From contig NZ_JACIZD010000014.1 in assembly GCF_014359565.1 (NCBI RefSeq), positions 1 through 58,306 on the forward strand: a DNA stretch of 58,306 nucleotides, written 5' to 3'. Below the pieces are notes generated by a model. The model saw nothing but the letters and a program-made list of their open reading frames with translations, was not told the origin of the DNA and searched no databases. This document shows positions 9,668 to 19,492 of this stretch, piece by piece. The translations under genes and the position numbers were made by a program. Source of the DNA: Immundisolibacter sp. (GTDB taxonomy: Bacteria > Pseudomonadota > Gammaproteobacteria > Immundisolibacterales > Immundisolibacteraceae). How positions within the stretch are numbered: the first letter of the stretch is position 1; every line of letters begins with the position of its first letter.

Positions 9668-11473
9668 GTGTCTCCGCCAACGCTCGAAGACGTCAACAGA
9701 TTCCGTGACGAGTTGGAGGCGGTCATCGACGGGCGCCGGCTCAGCATGTTGTTCCAGCCGATCGCGTCATTGCGGGGCCGGGCCGTGGTGGGTTATGAGG
9801 CGCTGGTGCGCGGCCCTGCCGACAGCATGATGCACAACCCGCTGGTGCTGTTCGGCGCTGCCCAGCATTGCAACCGGGTGGTGGAGCTCGACCTGCTGTG
9901 CCGCGAGCTGGCGGCGCAGCGGTTCGCGGCCCTGAACCTGTCCGGGCTGCTGTTCATGAACATCGTACCGGCCCTGATGCTGGATCCGGACTATCGGCCG
10001 CAGCGCGCGATCGACTGCATCGCCGCCAGCGGTCTGCCGCTGCACCGGGTGGTGCTGGAGCTGAGCGAGCGTTACCCGCTGGAAGATTACAGCGGCGTGC
10101 GGCGGGCGCTGGCCGAATACCGCGAAGCCGGCCTGGCGATTGCCATCGATGATCTGGGCGCCGGTTATGCCAGCCTGCGCCTGTGGTCCGAGTTGCAGCC
10201 CGGTTACGTCAAGATCGACCAGCATTTCGTGCGCGGCCTGGATGCGGATCCGGTCAAGCGCGAGTTCGTGCGCTCGATGGGCGAAATCGCCCGCGGCGTC
10301 GGCGCCCAGGTGGTGGCCGAGGGGGTGGAGACGGCCGCCGAGCTGCAGGCACTGGCCGATCTTGGTATCGAGATGGCACAGGGTTATCACCTTGGGCGGC
10401 CCGTGCCGGAGCCGCCGCTGGCCTTGCCGGTGGGCCTGTTCGAGCGCGACCTTCCGCTGCTGCGCGACGCCTGGCGCTGGCAACGCGGGCAGTCGGTGGG
10501 TGAACTGGCGCGGCCGAATCCGACCGTCACGCCAACCACCAGCATGGACGCAGTCAGCGCCTTGCTGGCAAAGCGGCCGGATGTCCACGCCCTGCCTGTG
10601 GTGGCGGACGGCAGGCCGCTGGGCCTGGTGCGACGCGGGCCGTTCACGGACCTGTACCTGTCGCGTTACGGGCGCGATCTGCACGGCAGAAAGCCGATTG
10701 CCTGGTTCATGGACACCGAGCCGCTGACCGTGGAGCACGACCTGCAACTGGCCGACGTCAGTCGGTTGCTGACCGATGTCGCGACCGGCCAGGTCGAGCA
10801 TGAGTTCATCGTCACCCGCGACCGGCAGTACCTGGGCATGGCAAGGGTCATCGACCTGCTGCGGCGCATTACCGACCTGCAGGTGCGAAACGCCCGTCAT
10901 GCCAACCCGCTGACGCTGCTGCCGGGCAACGTGCCGATCTACGAGTGCATCGATGACCTGCTGCGTCGACGCCTGGAATTCGCGGTGGCGTATTGCGACC
11001 TGGACCACTTCAAGCCCTTCAATGACGTCTATGGCTACAGCCGCGGCGATGAGGTGATCAAGAAGCTGGCCGAACTGGCGGTCGCCCAGACCGATGGCGA
11101 GTGCGACCTGGTTGGCCACATCGGGGGCGACGACTTCATGCTGGTGATGGTGAGCACGGACTGGCGGGAGCGTTGCGAGCGCTTGCTGGCGGCCTTCAAC
11201 GCCGCGGCGCCGGATTTTTATGGCGCCGAGGATCGCGCCGCGGGCGGCATCTGGACCGAAGACCGGCAGGGTCAGCGCCGGTTTTTCCCCCTGCTTGGCC
11301 TGTCCATCGGCGTGGTGCTGCCGGACCTGGATCGCTGTCATTCGCATCATGACGTGGCCGTCCTGGCGACGGAGGCCAAACACCAGGCCAAGCTGCGCCG
11401 CGGCGAAGCCGGCGGCGGCGCGCTGTACATCGACCGGCGCCGCGGACCGGCGGTGGGTGCTCCGGCCGCCTGA
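9668..11473 (+). CDS. EAL-CBS-GGDEF cyclic-di-GMP signalling protein
   Basis: This 601-residue cytoplasmic protein starts with GTG. An N-terminal EAL domain (about 15-250) keeps the main phosphodiesterase residues: E44 in YEALVRG, the N of LNLSG, E of LELSE, D161/D162 in IDDLGAG, K of VKIDQ, and E of VAEGVET. A CBS pair follows (about 270-395), then a GGDEF domain (about 430-590) whose signature is GGDDF at 486-490. The preceding RxxD inhibitory site is absent. I infer an active c-di-GMP hydrolase controlled through the CBS pair; cyclase activity is uncertain. There are no transmembrane segments. Confidence 0.92.
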   Translation: MSPPTLEDVNRFRDELEAVIDGRRLSMLFQPIASLRGRAVVGYEALVRGPADSMMHNPLVLFGAAQHCNRVVELDLLCRELAAQRFAALNLSGLLFMNIVPALMLDPDYRPQRAIDCIAASGLPLHRVVLELSERYPLEDYSGVRRALAEYREAGLAIAIDDLGAGYASLRLWSELQPGYVKIDQHFVRGLDADPVKREFVRSMGEIARGVGAQVVAEGVETAAELQALADLGIEMAQGYHLGRPVPEPPLALPVGLFERDLPLLRDAWRWQRGQSVGELARPNPTVTPTTSMDAVSALLAKRPDVHALPVVADGRPLGLVRRGPFTDLYLSRYGRDLHGRKPIAWFMDTEPLTVEHDLQLADVSRLLTDVATGQVEHEFIVTRDRQYLGMARVIDLLRRITDLQVRNARHANPLTLLPGNVPIYECIDDLLRRRLEFAVAYCDLDHFKPFNDVYGYSRGDEVIKKLAELAVAQTDGECDLVGHIGGDDFMLVMVSTDWRERCERLLAAFNAAAPDFYGAEDRAAGGIWTEDRQGQRRFFPLLGLSIGVVLPDLDRCHSHHDVAVLATEAKHQAKLRRGEAGGGALYIDRRRGPAVGAPAA

Positions 11474-11486
11474 GGCCGGCCAAGCG

Positions 11487-12419
11487 TCAGGCCGGCGGCC
11501 TGGCGAAGCGGAAATTCATGGTGCGGTCGTTGTAGTACAGCCCCGACAGCTGCACCACCAAGGTCAGGATGTCGGTCTTGCCGTCGTTGAAGTGGCCGTG
11601 CCACAGGTTCGGCGGCGTCAGGGACACCTGGCCGGGGTGCCAGTCGACGCGCAGTGGGTCGACGATGGCGCCGTCCTGCAGCGTCTCGCCCAGCAGCGAG
11701 TAGCTGGCCTCGTTGGACTCGATGACGTAGGTGATGGCGGCCGAGGCATGGCCGTGCACAGTGTTGGCGGCGCCGGGAGCCAGACGATTCAGGTGCGCGA
11801 ACAGGTTGGGCGTAGCGAGTTTTTCGGCCTTCAGGCCCTGATGGGCCAGGAACACGCCCGACGCGGTGATGCCTTCGGCCGCCGTGTCGGCGAGCTTTTG
11901 CGCCAGCAGCGCCGCCGGCCAGTGGGTGAATGCGATGCGTTCGGTCGGCTGCACCTGCCAGCCCATGTAGCGCGTCAGCGGGCTGTCGTCGACGTAGTAG
12001 AAGCGCAGACCGTTCGCGCCGGCTTGGGCGCCAGCCCCGACGCTGCCGGGCACGGCCAGGATGTCACCGGCGCCGACGGTGGCGGTCTCGGCGCCGACCG
12101 TGAACGTGCCGCTGCCTTCCAGCACCAGCACGATGACCCCGCCGGCCGCTTCGCCGACCGGCGTGGCGCCCTGCGCGGGCAGCGCGTGGGTGCCGGCCAG
12201 CAGGGCCGGCAGGGTGGCCGGGTAGGGCAGGCCAAGCCGGGCACTGAAATCGAGCGGACCGTCCTGCGGCGCCATCGCCGCCGCCGGCAGAACCTTCTCG
12301 ATCGGGGTGGGCAGCGCGGCGCCCATGAAGTCGCGCTCGGACAGATACAGCGCGCGGGCCGTGGCGGGCGTGGCGGCCGGCACCGGGCTGGCGTTGCGGT
12401 AGGCGATGGCGTGGCTCAT
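11487..12419 (-). CDS. Bicupin, gentisate-dioxygenase-like
   Basis: This 310-residue protein has two cupin barrels. The first (about 90-150) contains VLVLEGSGTFTVGAET and has no clear metal histidines. The second (about 205-300) has HGHASAAITYVIE and, later, LTPPNLWHGHFN, which supply the histidines of a typical metal cupin. This one-degenerate, one-active arrangement occurs in gentisate 1,2-dioxygenase relatives. It converges on the EAL-GGDEF gene with a 13-bp gap. Together with the nearby Rieske gene it may belong to aromatic breakdown, but that is inference. Confidence 0.65.
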   Translation of the reverse strand: MSHAIAYRNASPVPAATPATARALYLSERDFMGAALPTPIEKVLPAAAMAPQDGPLDFSARLGLPYPATLPALLAGTHALPAQGATPVGEAAGGVIVLVLEGSGTFTVGAETATVGAGDILAVPGSVGAGAQAGANGLRFYYVDDSPLTRYMGWQVQPTERIAFTHWPAALLAQKLADTAAEGITASGVFLAHQGLKAEKLATPNLFAHLNRLAPGAANTVHGHASAAITYVIESNEASYSLLGETLQDGAIVDPLRVDWHPGQVSLTPPNLWHGHFNDGKTDILTLVVQLSGLYYNDRTMNFRFARPPA

Positions 12420-12511
12420 GGAAGGCTCCTCTGGCAGTCGGTTTTATCGGTGGTGCCCGGCCGCGCGCGCGGCAGCGCCGCACCGGGCGCGAGCCGGATG
12501 GCCGGGCATCC

Positions 12512-13882
12512 TCAGGGCAGCATAGCCGACGGCGGCGCTGCGTTGCTGGCCACGGCGGGCGCGAGGCGAATGGGCTGCCCGGTTTCGCTGAGATCGCGTT
12601 CGATGCGGCGCGCCGCGGCACTTGCCAGTGCCTTCGAGGGATACGGTCCGGCCAGCACCCGATGCTGCCCGTCACCGGACACGCGCAGGGCCGGAATGGG
12701 CGGCCCCTGGTGGGTGAGCATGGCCACCAGGCGGCGGGCGTTGTTCTCGGACTTGAAGCGACCGAGGTCCACGTACCACTCGCCCTGGCCGACTGGCGCC
12801 ACGTGCGGACTTGGCAAGGGCGGCGCCGCCGGCAGGGCGGCCAGATAGGCGTCCTGCGCCGGCGCGCTGGCGTCGATCGGCAGCGGGTAGCCGGCGTGCC
12901 GACCGGCATGCGCCTGCGCCAGGTCCAGGTCCACCAGCGCGGTGTCCTGCAGCCGATGGCGGGCGATGGCGGCCTCGATGGCGCGCGTCACGGCCGCCTC
13001 GCGGCGTGTGCCGGACATGGGTTTCACCGGCTCGTGCGCTTCCAGCAGCAGCCCGTCGGCGCCGACCCCGGCCAGGTAGGGCTGGTCGACCACGGTCACC
13101 GGCGTGCCGACCGGTACCGCCTCGAACAGCGGCGCAATGTCTTCCGGATACAGCTGCATGCAGCCGTGGCTGACGCGCATGCCGATGCCGGCCGGCTTGC
13201 TGGTGCCGTGGATCAGGATGCTGGACCAGCCCAGGCGCAGCGCATGGCTGCCGAGCGGATTTTCCGGTCCCGGTGGCACGACGGCCGGCAGCGGGTCGCC
13301 CTTGGCGGCGTGCTCGCGACGGATCGAGGCTGGCACGGTCCAGGCCGGTGCGGCATGCTTTTTGGCCACTTTTGTGCGGCCAAGTGGCGTCGCCCAGCCC
13401 TCGCGCCCGATGCCGATCGGGTGGGTGATGACCCGCGCCGGCTCGTCTTCGTGCCGCGGCGGGTAGTAATACAGACGGCGCGCCGCGAGGTTGATCACGA
13501 TGCCCTCGCGCGGCGCATCGGGCAGCACATGGGCGGTGGGCAGCAGCACGCGCTGGCCGCTGGCGGGCGTCCACGGATCGATGCCCGGGTTGGCCGCCAG
13601 TATCTCGTCGTAGCCCAGATCGTAGGCGCGGGCGATGTCGAGCAGGGTTTCCTCGCCCTGCACGGTGGTGTATCGCAGCCGGCCAACGACGTCGGTGTCG
13701 TCCCGAAGCTCGAAGCTGTTGAGCGCGAACGGTTCCGGCGCTGGCGGCGCGGGCGCAAGTTGCGGCCGCTGCCGGGCACCCCAGCCGGCGCAGCCGGACA
13801 GCACAATCAACATCAGCGCCGCACCGGCCAGCCGCAGCAGCTGGGCCGGGCGGGCGGTGCGGTTCACGTCGAGACGGTTCAT
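12512..13882 (-). CDS. L,D-transpeptidase lipoprotein with LysM and SPOR domains
   Basis: A signal ending in LSGC makes this 456-residue product a probable lipoprotein. A LysM-like segment (about 65-110: QGEETLLDIARAYDLGYDEI) binds glycan. A YkuD domain follows, with the catalytic cysteine C241 in SHGCMQLYPED. A C-terminal SPOR domain (about 365-430) binds denuded peptidoglycan at division sites. ErfK-type enzymes attach lipoproteins to, or crosslink, diaminopimelate residues. The usual HGC-[IV]-R is HGC-M-Q here. Its ATG overlaps the dapE stop codon (ATGA), giving translational coupling between DAP synthesis and a DAP-using enzyme. Confidence 0.9.
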   Translation of the reverse strand: MNRLDVNRTARPAQLLRLAGAALMLIVLSGCAGWGARQRPQLAPAPPAPEPFALNSFELRDDTDVVGRLRYTTVQGEETLLDIARAYDLGYDEILAANPGIDPWTPASGQRVLLPTAHVLPDAPREGIVINLAARRLYYYPPRHEDEPARVITHPIGIGREGWATPLGRTKVAKKHAAPAWTVPASIRREHAAKGDPLPAVVPPGPENPLGSHALRLGWSSILIHGTSKPAGIGMRVSHGCMQLYPEDIAPLFEAVPVGTPVTVVDQPYLAGVGADGLLLEAHEPVKPMSGTRREAAVTRAIEAAIARHRLQDTALVDLDLAQAHAGRHAGYPLPIDASAPAQDAYLAALPAAPPLPSPHVAPVGQGEWYVDLGRFKSENNARRLVAMLTHQGPPIPALRVSGDGQHRVLAGPYPSKALASAAARRIERDLSETGQPIRLAPAVASNAAPPSAMLP

Positions 13883-15012
13883 CGCTTCCCCAGCAGCCGG
13901 TGCAGCACCGCTTCGTACACGTCCGCCAACTGGTCGATTTCGGTCACTGGCGTGCATTCGTCCACCTTGTGGATGCTGGCGTTGCGCAGGCCAAGCTCGA
14001 TCACCTCGGCGCCGGACGGTGCAATGAAGCGCCCGTCCGAGGTGCCGCCGCCGGTCGAAAGTGTCGGCTCGACGCCCAGTACCTCGCGCAGCGCCGCCTG
14101 CGTCGCCTCCAGCAGACGCCCGCCACGGGTGATGAACGGTTCGCCGCCCAGTGTCCAGTGCACCTCGCAGCGGGCGCCGCCTCGGGCCACGATGCCCTCG
14201 AAGCGGGCCTTGAGCGCCGCCGCGCCGGGCTGCGGCGGGAAGCGGAAGTTACAGTCGACGAGCAGCTCGCCGGGGATGACGTTGCCGGCGCCGGTGCCGG
14301 CGTGGACGTTCGAGATCTGAAAGCTGACGGGCGGGAAGGCCGGATCGTCGCCACCCCAGTCCTCGCTGCACAGCGCGGCCAGCGTCGGCGCGAAGGCGTG
14401 GACGGGATTGAGCGCCTTTTCCGGGTACGCCACGTGACCCTGCACGCCGTGCACGCGCAGGCGCGCCGACAGCGAGCCGCGCCGGCCGATGCGCAGCGTG
14501 TCGCCCAGGCGCTGGTCGCTGGACGGCTCGCCGATCAGGCAGCAGTCGATGGATTCGCCGCGCGCGGTCAGGGTTTCCATGACCCGCACGGTGCCGTCGA
14601 CGGCGTCGCCTTCCTCGTCGCTGGTCAGCAGGAAACCGATCGAGCCTGCGGGGTGCGGGCAGGCCGCCAGGAAGCGCTCGCAGGCCACCACCATTGCCGC
14701 CAATGCGCCTTTCATGTCCGCAGCGCCGCGGCCGTACAGCAGGCCATCGCGGATTTCAGCCGCAAACGGGTCGCAGCACCAAGCGCCTGCATCGCCGACC
14801 GGCACCACGTCCGTATGGCCGGCGAACACGAACAGCGGGCCATCGGTGCCCCGCCTAGCCCACAGGTTGTCGACGGCGCCGAAGCGCATCGGCTCCAGGA
14901 GAAAGCCGAGCCGCGCCAGCCGCTGCCCCAGCAGTTCCTGGCAGCCGCCATCCTGCGGCGTGATCGAGGGGCGGCGGATCAGGGCCTGGGCGAGTTCGAG
15001 CGCCACGCTCAT
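13879..15012 (-). CDS. dapE: Succinyl-diaminopimelate desuccinylase
   Basis: DapE removes succinate from N-succinyl-LL-DAP, a late step in lysine and peptidoglycan precursor synthesis. The 377-residue M20 metallopeptidase shows its metal ligands in order: AGHTDVVPVGD, RGAADMKG, TSDEEGDAVDG, and the terminal histidine of HKVDECTP. The start at 15012 overlaps the yffB stop (ATGA), and its own stop overlaps the start of the L,D-transpeptidase. A minus-strand operon is therefore likely. Confidence 0.97.
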   Translation of the reverse strand: MSVALELAQALIRRPSITPQDGGCQELLGQRLARLGFLLEPMRFGAVDNLWARRGTDGPLFVFAGHTDVVPVGDAGAWCCDPFAAEIRDGLLYGRGAADMKGALAAMVVACERFLAACPHPAGSIGFLLTSDEEGDAVDGTVRVMETLTARGESIDCCLIGEPSSDQRLGDTLRIGRRGSLSARLRVHGVQGHVAYPEKALNPVHAFAPTLAALCSEDWGGDDPAFPPVSFQISNVHAGTGAGNVIPGELLVDCNFRFPPQPGAAALKARFEGIVARGGARCEVHWTLGGEPFITRGGRLLEATQAALREVLGVEPTLSTGGGTSDGRFIAPSGAEVIELGLRNASIHKVDECTPVTEIDQLADVYEAVLHRLLGKR

Positions 15013-15359
15013 GTGCCGGCCTCAAGCAAGTCGGCCCAGGTGTCCGGCACGAAGCCGACCGTGATCGCCTCGCCGATCTGGACCACCGGCCGACGGATTA
15101 GCGTTGGCTGCGCCAGCAGCAGGGCGACCAGCGCGTCCTCATCGGTGATGGCTTGCTGCGTGGGTGTGAGCGCCCGCCAGGTGGTGCCGCTGCGGTTCAC
15201 CAGCCGCGCGGCGCCCACTGCCGCCAGCCAGCGGCGCAGGACATCGGCTTGCAGGCCATCGCTGCGCAGGTCGTGAAACGGCATTTCGATGCCGCGCCCG
15301 GCGAACCAGGCGCGCGACTTCTTGACCGTGTCGCAGTTCTTGATGCCGTACAGGGTCAT
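15009..15359 (-). CDS. yffB: ArsC/Spx-like reductase, YffB type
   Basis: This 116-residue thioredoxin-fold protein starts MTLYGIKNCDTVKKSR, with a single N-terminal cysteine, C9. The region LIRRPVVQIGEAITVGF matches the ArsC/Spx family C-terminal half. YffB of E. coli lies immediately upstream of dapE and has suggested glutathione-dependent thiol reductase activity; the same order here supports the name. Its true substrate is not established. It overlaps dapE by 4 bp. Confidence 0.9.
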   Translation of the reverse strand: MTLYGIKNCDTVKKSRAWFAGRGIEMPFHDLRSDGLQADVLRRWLAAVGAARLVNRSGTTWRALTPTQQAITDEDALVALLLAQPTLIRRPVVQIGEAITVGFVPDTWADLLEAGT

Positions 15360-15366
15360 TCAGAAT

Positions 15367-16011
15367 TCAGTCGCGCTGGCGGCCCGGGCCGTGATGGAAC
15401 TCGTCGCGCCGGTTGGCGCTCGGGAACGGCGTGGCCGGCACCGGCACGCCCAGAAAATCGCACAGCGGCTCCCAGCCCTGCGAAACGTCGTAGGTCAGCA
15501 GGCGGTCGGCCGGCACGCTGCGCTGCACCGCGGCATTGTGAGCGGCGTAACGGGCCAGTACGTGGGCCTTGTCCAGGGGCCGGTTGTCGAAGGCGCGCTC
15601 GACGATGACGTCCTTGGCCATCACGCGCTGGCCGCGGGCGGCGTCGTCCTGCTGCGGCAGCGGTTGTTCCAGCGCCTTGAAGATGGTGTTGCTGATGCTG
15701 TCGTACCAGGACTCAGGGTCGCGCACGGTCAGGATGATCTTCGCGTTCGGGAAATCGTGCACCAGCTCGCGCCAGAAATGCACCGATGGCCAGTCCAACG
15801 TCGAGCGAAAGCCGCCCAGCAATTCGTCCCAGCCGACCGCTTCGCCACGCGCCCGGGCTTGCCAACGCGCCGCGTCGCCGGGGCGCTGGAACAGCTCCAG
15901 CATGTGGTGGCAGGGGCCGAAGCCCAGTTGCTCCAATGCCAGCTTGAGGCTGGCCGTACCGGTGCGGCCCAGGCCAACGCCGATCACGTCCAGGCGCGCC
16001 GTCCCGCTCAC
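15367..16011 (-). CDS. Sulfotransferase-family P-loop protein
   Basis: This 214-residue protein begins near VIGVGLGRTGTASLK, a variant of the 5'-phosphosulfate-binding P-loop of PAPS sulfotransferases. It continues with DFPNAKIILTVRDPESWYDS, the typical 3'-phosphate-binding region. Close relatives occur in bacteria, plants and animals as small sulfotransferase-like proteins of mostly unknown substrate. I chose the GTG at 16011: GGAGG lies 8 nt upstream, and the start overlaps the VOC stop as GTGA. A GTG at 16026 is also possible. It sits between yffB and the VOC gene. Confidence 0.82.
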   Translation of the reverse strand: MSGTARLDVIGVGLGRTGTASLKLALEQLGFGPCHHMLELFQRPGDAARWQARARGEAVGWDELLGGFRSTLDWPSVHFWRELVHDFPNAKIILTVRDPESWYDSISNTIFKALEQPLPQQDDAARGQRVMAKDVIVERAFDNRPLDKAHVLARYAAHNAAVQRSVPADRLLTYDVSQGWEPLCDFLGVPVPATPFPSANRRDEFHHGPGRQRD

Positions 16012-16400
16012 GGTCGCTGCCTCCACTCGCGCAGTTCGATGGCATTGCCGTCCGGATCGCTGATCTCGGCGCGGATGAAGGCCGGGGTTTCCATGGGCCC
16101 CCAGCTGGGCGTGACGCCGTGGGCCGACAGTTTTGCCAGTGTCTGCAGCATGTCGCCGACCTCGAAGGCCATCAGCCGGTAGCCGATGCGCTCACCGGTC
16201 TGCGCCAGGGCCTCGGCGCCCGGCACCCGCACCAGCTCCACGGCCGAGTCGCCGATCTTGATGTAGGCGATTTCGCTCACGCCGGGTGTGTCAACGGCGT
16301 AACGCTGGGCCAGACTGCCCTCCAGAACGGTGGTGTAGAAGTCCAGACTGCGTTCGAAATCGCTGGGGATGAGTTCGACGTGGTCGAGTCGTTTCAGCAT
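16008..16400 (-). CDS. VOC-family (glyoxalase-like) protein
   Basis: This 130-residue protein has the paired beta-alpha-beta-beta-beta units of vicinal-oxygen-chelate enzymes: LDHVELIPSDFERSLDFYTTVL at the start and ISDPDGNAIELREW at the end. H8 and the late glutamate match the usual metal ligands. Substrate is undetermined; lactoylglutathione lyase is one possibility, but the sequence alone does not decide it. GGAGGA lies just ahead of the ATG at 16400. It is co-directional with, and overlaps, the sulfotransferase gene. Confidence 0.8.
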   Translation of the reverse strand: MLKRLDHVELIPSDFERSLDFYTTVLEGSLAQRYAVDTPGVSEIAYIKIGDSAVELVRVPGAEALAQTGERIGYRLMAFEVGDMLQTLAKLSAHGVTPSWGPMETPAFIRAEISDPDGNAIELREWRQRP

Positions 16401-16512
16401 GCGGGGCTCCTCCGTCGCCGCTTCCACAGCGGCCGATTATGGCACCGCGGGAGGGGGGCGCCTCGGTTGTGCATCCGGCGGGATCGGTGCGCGTGGTCCG
16501 TATTGCCGGTGC

Positions 16513-17379
16513 TTACGGGGTTTGCGCGGTGCAGCGCCCGTGCGCCGCCGCGAGGGTGTTCTCCAGCAGCAATGCGATGGTCATCGGCCCGACGCCGCCG
16601 GGCACCGGAGTGATCCAGGCCGCGCGCCTGCGGGCGCCTTCGAAGTCGACGTCGCCGCGCAGGCTGCCGTCCGGCAGGCGGTTGATGCCGACGTCGATGA
16701 CGGTCGCGCCGGGGGCGATCCAGTCGCCGGGGACCAGGCCCGGCTTGCCGACCGCAACCACCAGCAGCTGTGCGCGCTCGACATGCGCTTTCAGGTCGTG
16801 CGTGAAGCGGTGGCAGATGGTCACCGTGGCGCCGGCCAGCAGCAGTTCCAGTGCCACCGGCCGGCCGACGATGTTGGAGGCGCCCACCACCACCGCGTGC
16901 TGGCCGCGGACCGGAATCTCGTAATGCTCCAGCAGGCGCATGATGCCGCGCGGCGTGCACGGCCGCAGGCCCGGCAGGCGCTGCACAAGACGCCCGACGT
17001 TGTAGGGGTGAAAGCCGTCCACGTCCTTGGCCGGATCGATCCGCTCCAGCACCACTTCCGGCTGGATGTGATTCGGCAGGGGCAGTTGCAGCAGGATGCC
17101 GTCCACGGCCGGGTCGGCGTTCAGCCGGTCAATCAGGGCAAGCAGATCCGCTTCGCGGGTGTCGGCCGGCAGGTCGTGGGCAACGGACGCCATGCCGACT
17201 TCCTGGCAGGCGCGCCGCTTGTTGCGCACGTACACCTGCGAGGCGGTATCGCTGCCCACCAGCAGCACGGCCAGGCCCGGCGGGCGTCCATGCCGGGCGG
17301 TGAAAGCCGCGGTGCGGGCCGCCAGCGCCGTGCGCAGCGCGGCCGCCACGCCTTTGCCGTCGATGATGCGGGCTGGCAT
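16513..17379 (-). CDS. folD: Methylene-THF dehydrogenase / methenyl-THF cyclohydrolase
   Basis: FolD interconverts 5,10-methylene-THF, methenyl-THF and formyl-THF, feeding purine and formyl-methionine synthesis. The 288-residue protein has the normal length. It shows catalytic K54 in [11 protein letters not shown], the substrate loop [13 protein letters not shown], the NADP fold [15 protein letters not shown], and the C-terminal [16 protein letters not shown]. It starts the minus-strand group running to the L,D-transpeptidase and is divergent from the suf operon. Confidence 0.97.
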   Translation of the reverse strand: MPARIIDGKGVAAALRTALAARTAAFTARHGRPPGLAVLLVGSDTASQVYVRNKRRACQEVGMASVAHDLPADTREADLLALIDRLNADPAVDGILLQLPLPNHIQPEVVLERIDPAKDVDGFHPYNVGRLVQRLPGLRPCTPRGIMRLLEHYEIPVRGQHAVVVGASNIVGRPVALELLLAGATVTICHRFTHDLKAHVERAQLLVVAVGKPGLVPGDWIAPGATVIDVGINRLPDGSLRGDVDFEGARRRAAWITPVPGGVGPMTIALLLENTLAAAHGRCTAQTP

Positions 17380-17448
17380 ATGGGAGTTTGGTCAGGTGTC
17401 GGGGCGCGCAATGATCGCATGCGGCCCGAAAGCGGGCCAAGGCACGGC

Positions 17449-17478
17449 TTGTTCGGTCCGGGCAATCAGGACTAAAAT
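17449..17478 (+). promoter_or_regulatory. Probable promoter of the suf operon
   Basis: TTGTTC (17449-17454) and TAAAAT (17473-17478) are separated by 18 bp. TAAAAT matches the -10 consensus at five of six bases. The regulator start lies about 50 bp downstream. The -10 box lies inside the palindrome described separately. Confidence 0.5.
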
Positions 17479-17483
17479 GGTCC
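17469..17483. promoter_or_regulatory. Candidate Rrf2/IscR-type operator over the suf -10 box
   Basis: GGACTAAAATGGTCC is an inverted repeat (GGAC/GTCC) around an A/T-rich centre. It resembles the core of IscR type 1 sites (GACT-RWWWY-AGTC) with mismatches at the right arm and the outer bases. Its place over the -10 box would allow autorepression by the Rrf2 protein encoded next. Binding is inferred. Confidence 0.45.
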
Positions 17484-17526
17484 ACAACTTCATTTCGACC
17501 CGACCTCATACACGAGCCCAGCCCGC

Positions 17527-18000
17527 ATGCTGCGCGTAAGCAAACTGACCGACTATGCCACGGTAGTGATGGGTCATCTGGCCGCCGCGGCGGATCAGGT
17601 GCACTCGGCCTCCGAGGTGGCGCAGGGCACGGGCATTGCCCTGCCGACCACCAGCAAGGTGCTCAAGGCGCTGGTGCGGGCGGGCCTGCTGCGCTCGGCG
17701 CGCGGGCAGGGCGGTGGTTACATCCTGGCGCGCCCGGCGGAGCAGATTTCGGTGGCGCAGATCGTTCGCAGCTTCGAGGGGCCGGTGGGTCTGACCGAAT
17801 GCGGCAGCAGCGAGGGGCTGTGCGTGCAGGAATCGGTGTGCTCCATCCGCGGCAACTGGCAGCGCATCAATCAGCTGGTGCTGGCGGCGCTGGAGGCCAT
17901 GACCCTGGCCGACATGATCCGCCCGGCGCCAACACCGATCCGCCCGCTGGCGCGACCGCACACCGCGCAACCGGGCCTGATTCGAGCGGGGACTCCGTAG
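17527..18000 (+). CDS. Rrf2-family Fe-S regulator of the SUF system
   Basis: This 157-residue protein has an N-terminal winged helix (MLRVSKLTDYATVVMGHLA ... ALVRAGLLRSARGQGGGY). Three cysteines follow in ECGSSEGLCVQESVCSI (about residues 97-112), the spacing used for an Fe-S cluster in IscR relatives. It corresponds to the SUF system assembly regulator found at the head of many proteobacterial suf operons. It probably senses cluster status and controls its own operon. The sufB start follows the stop codon directly. Confidence 0.92.
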   Translation: MLRVSKLTDYATVVMGHLAAAADQVHSASEVAQGTGIALPTTSKVLKALVRAGLLRSARGQGGGYILARPAEQISVAQIVRSFEGPVGLTECGSSEGLCVQESVCSIRGNWQRINQLVLAALEAMTLADMIRPAPTPIRPLARPHTAQPGLIRAGTP

Positions 18001-19470
<1,470 letters not shown>

Positions 19471-19492
19471 ACGGAATCAGTCAGGGCACGTC

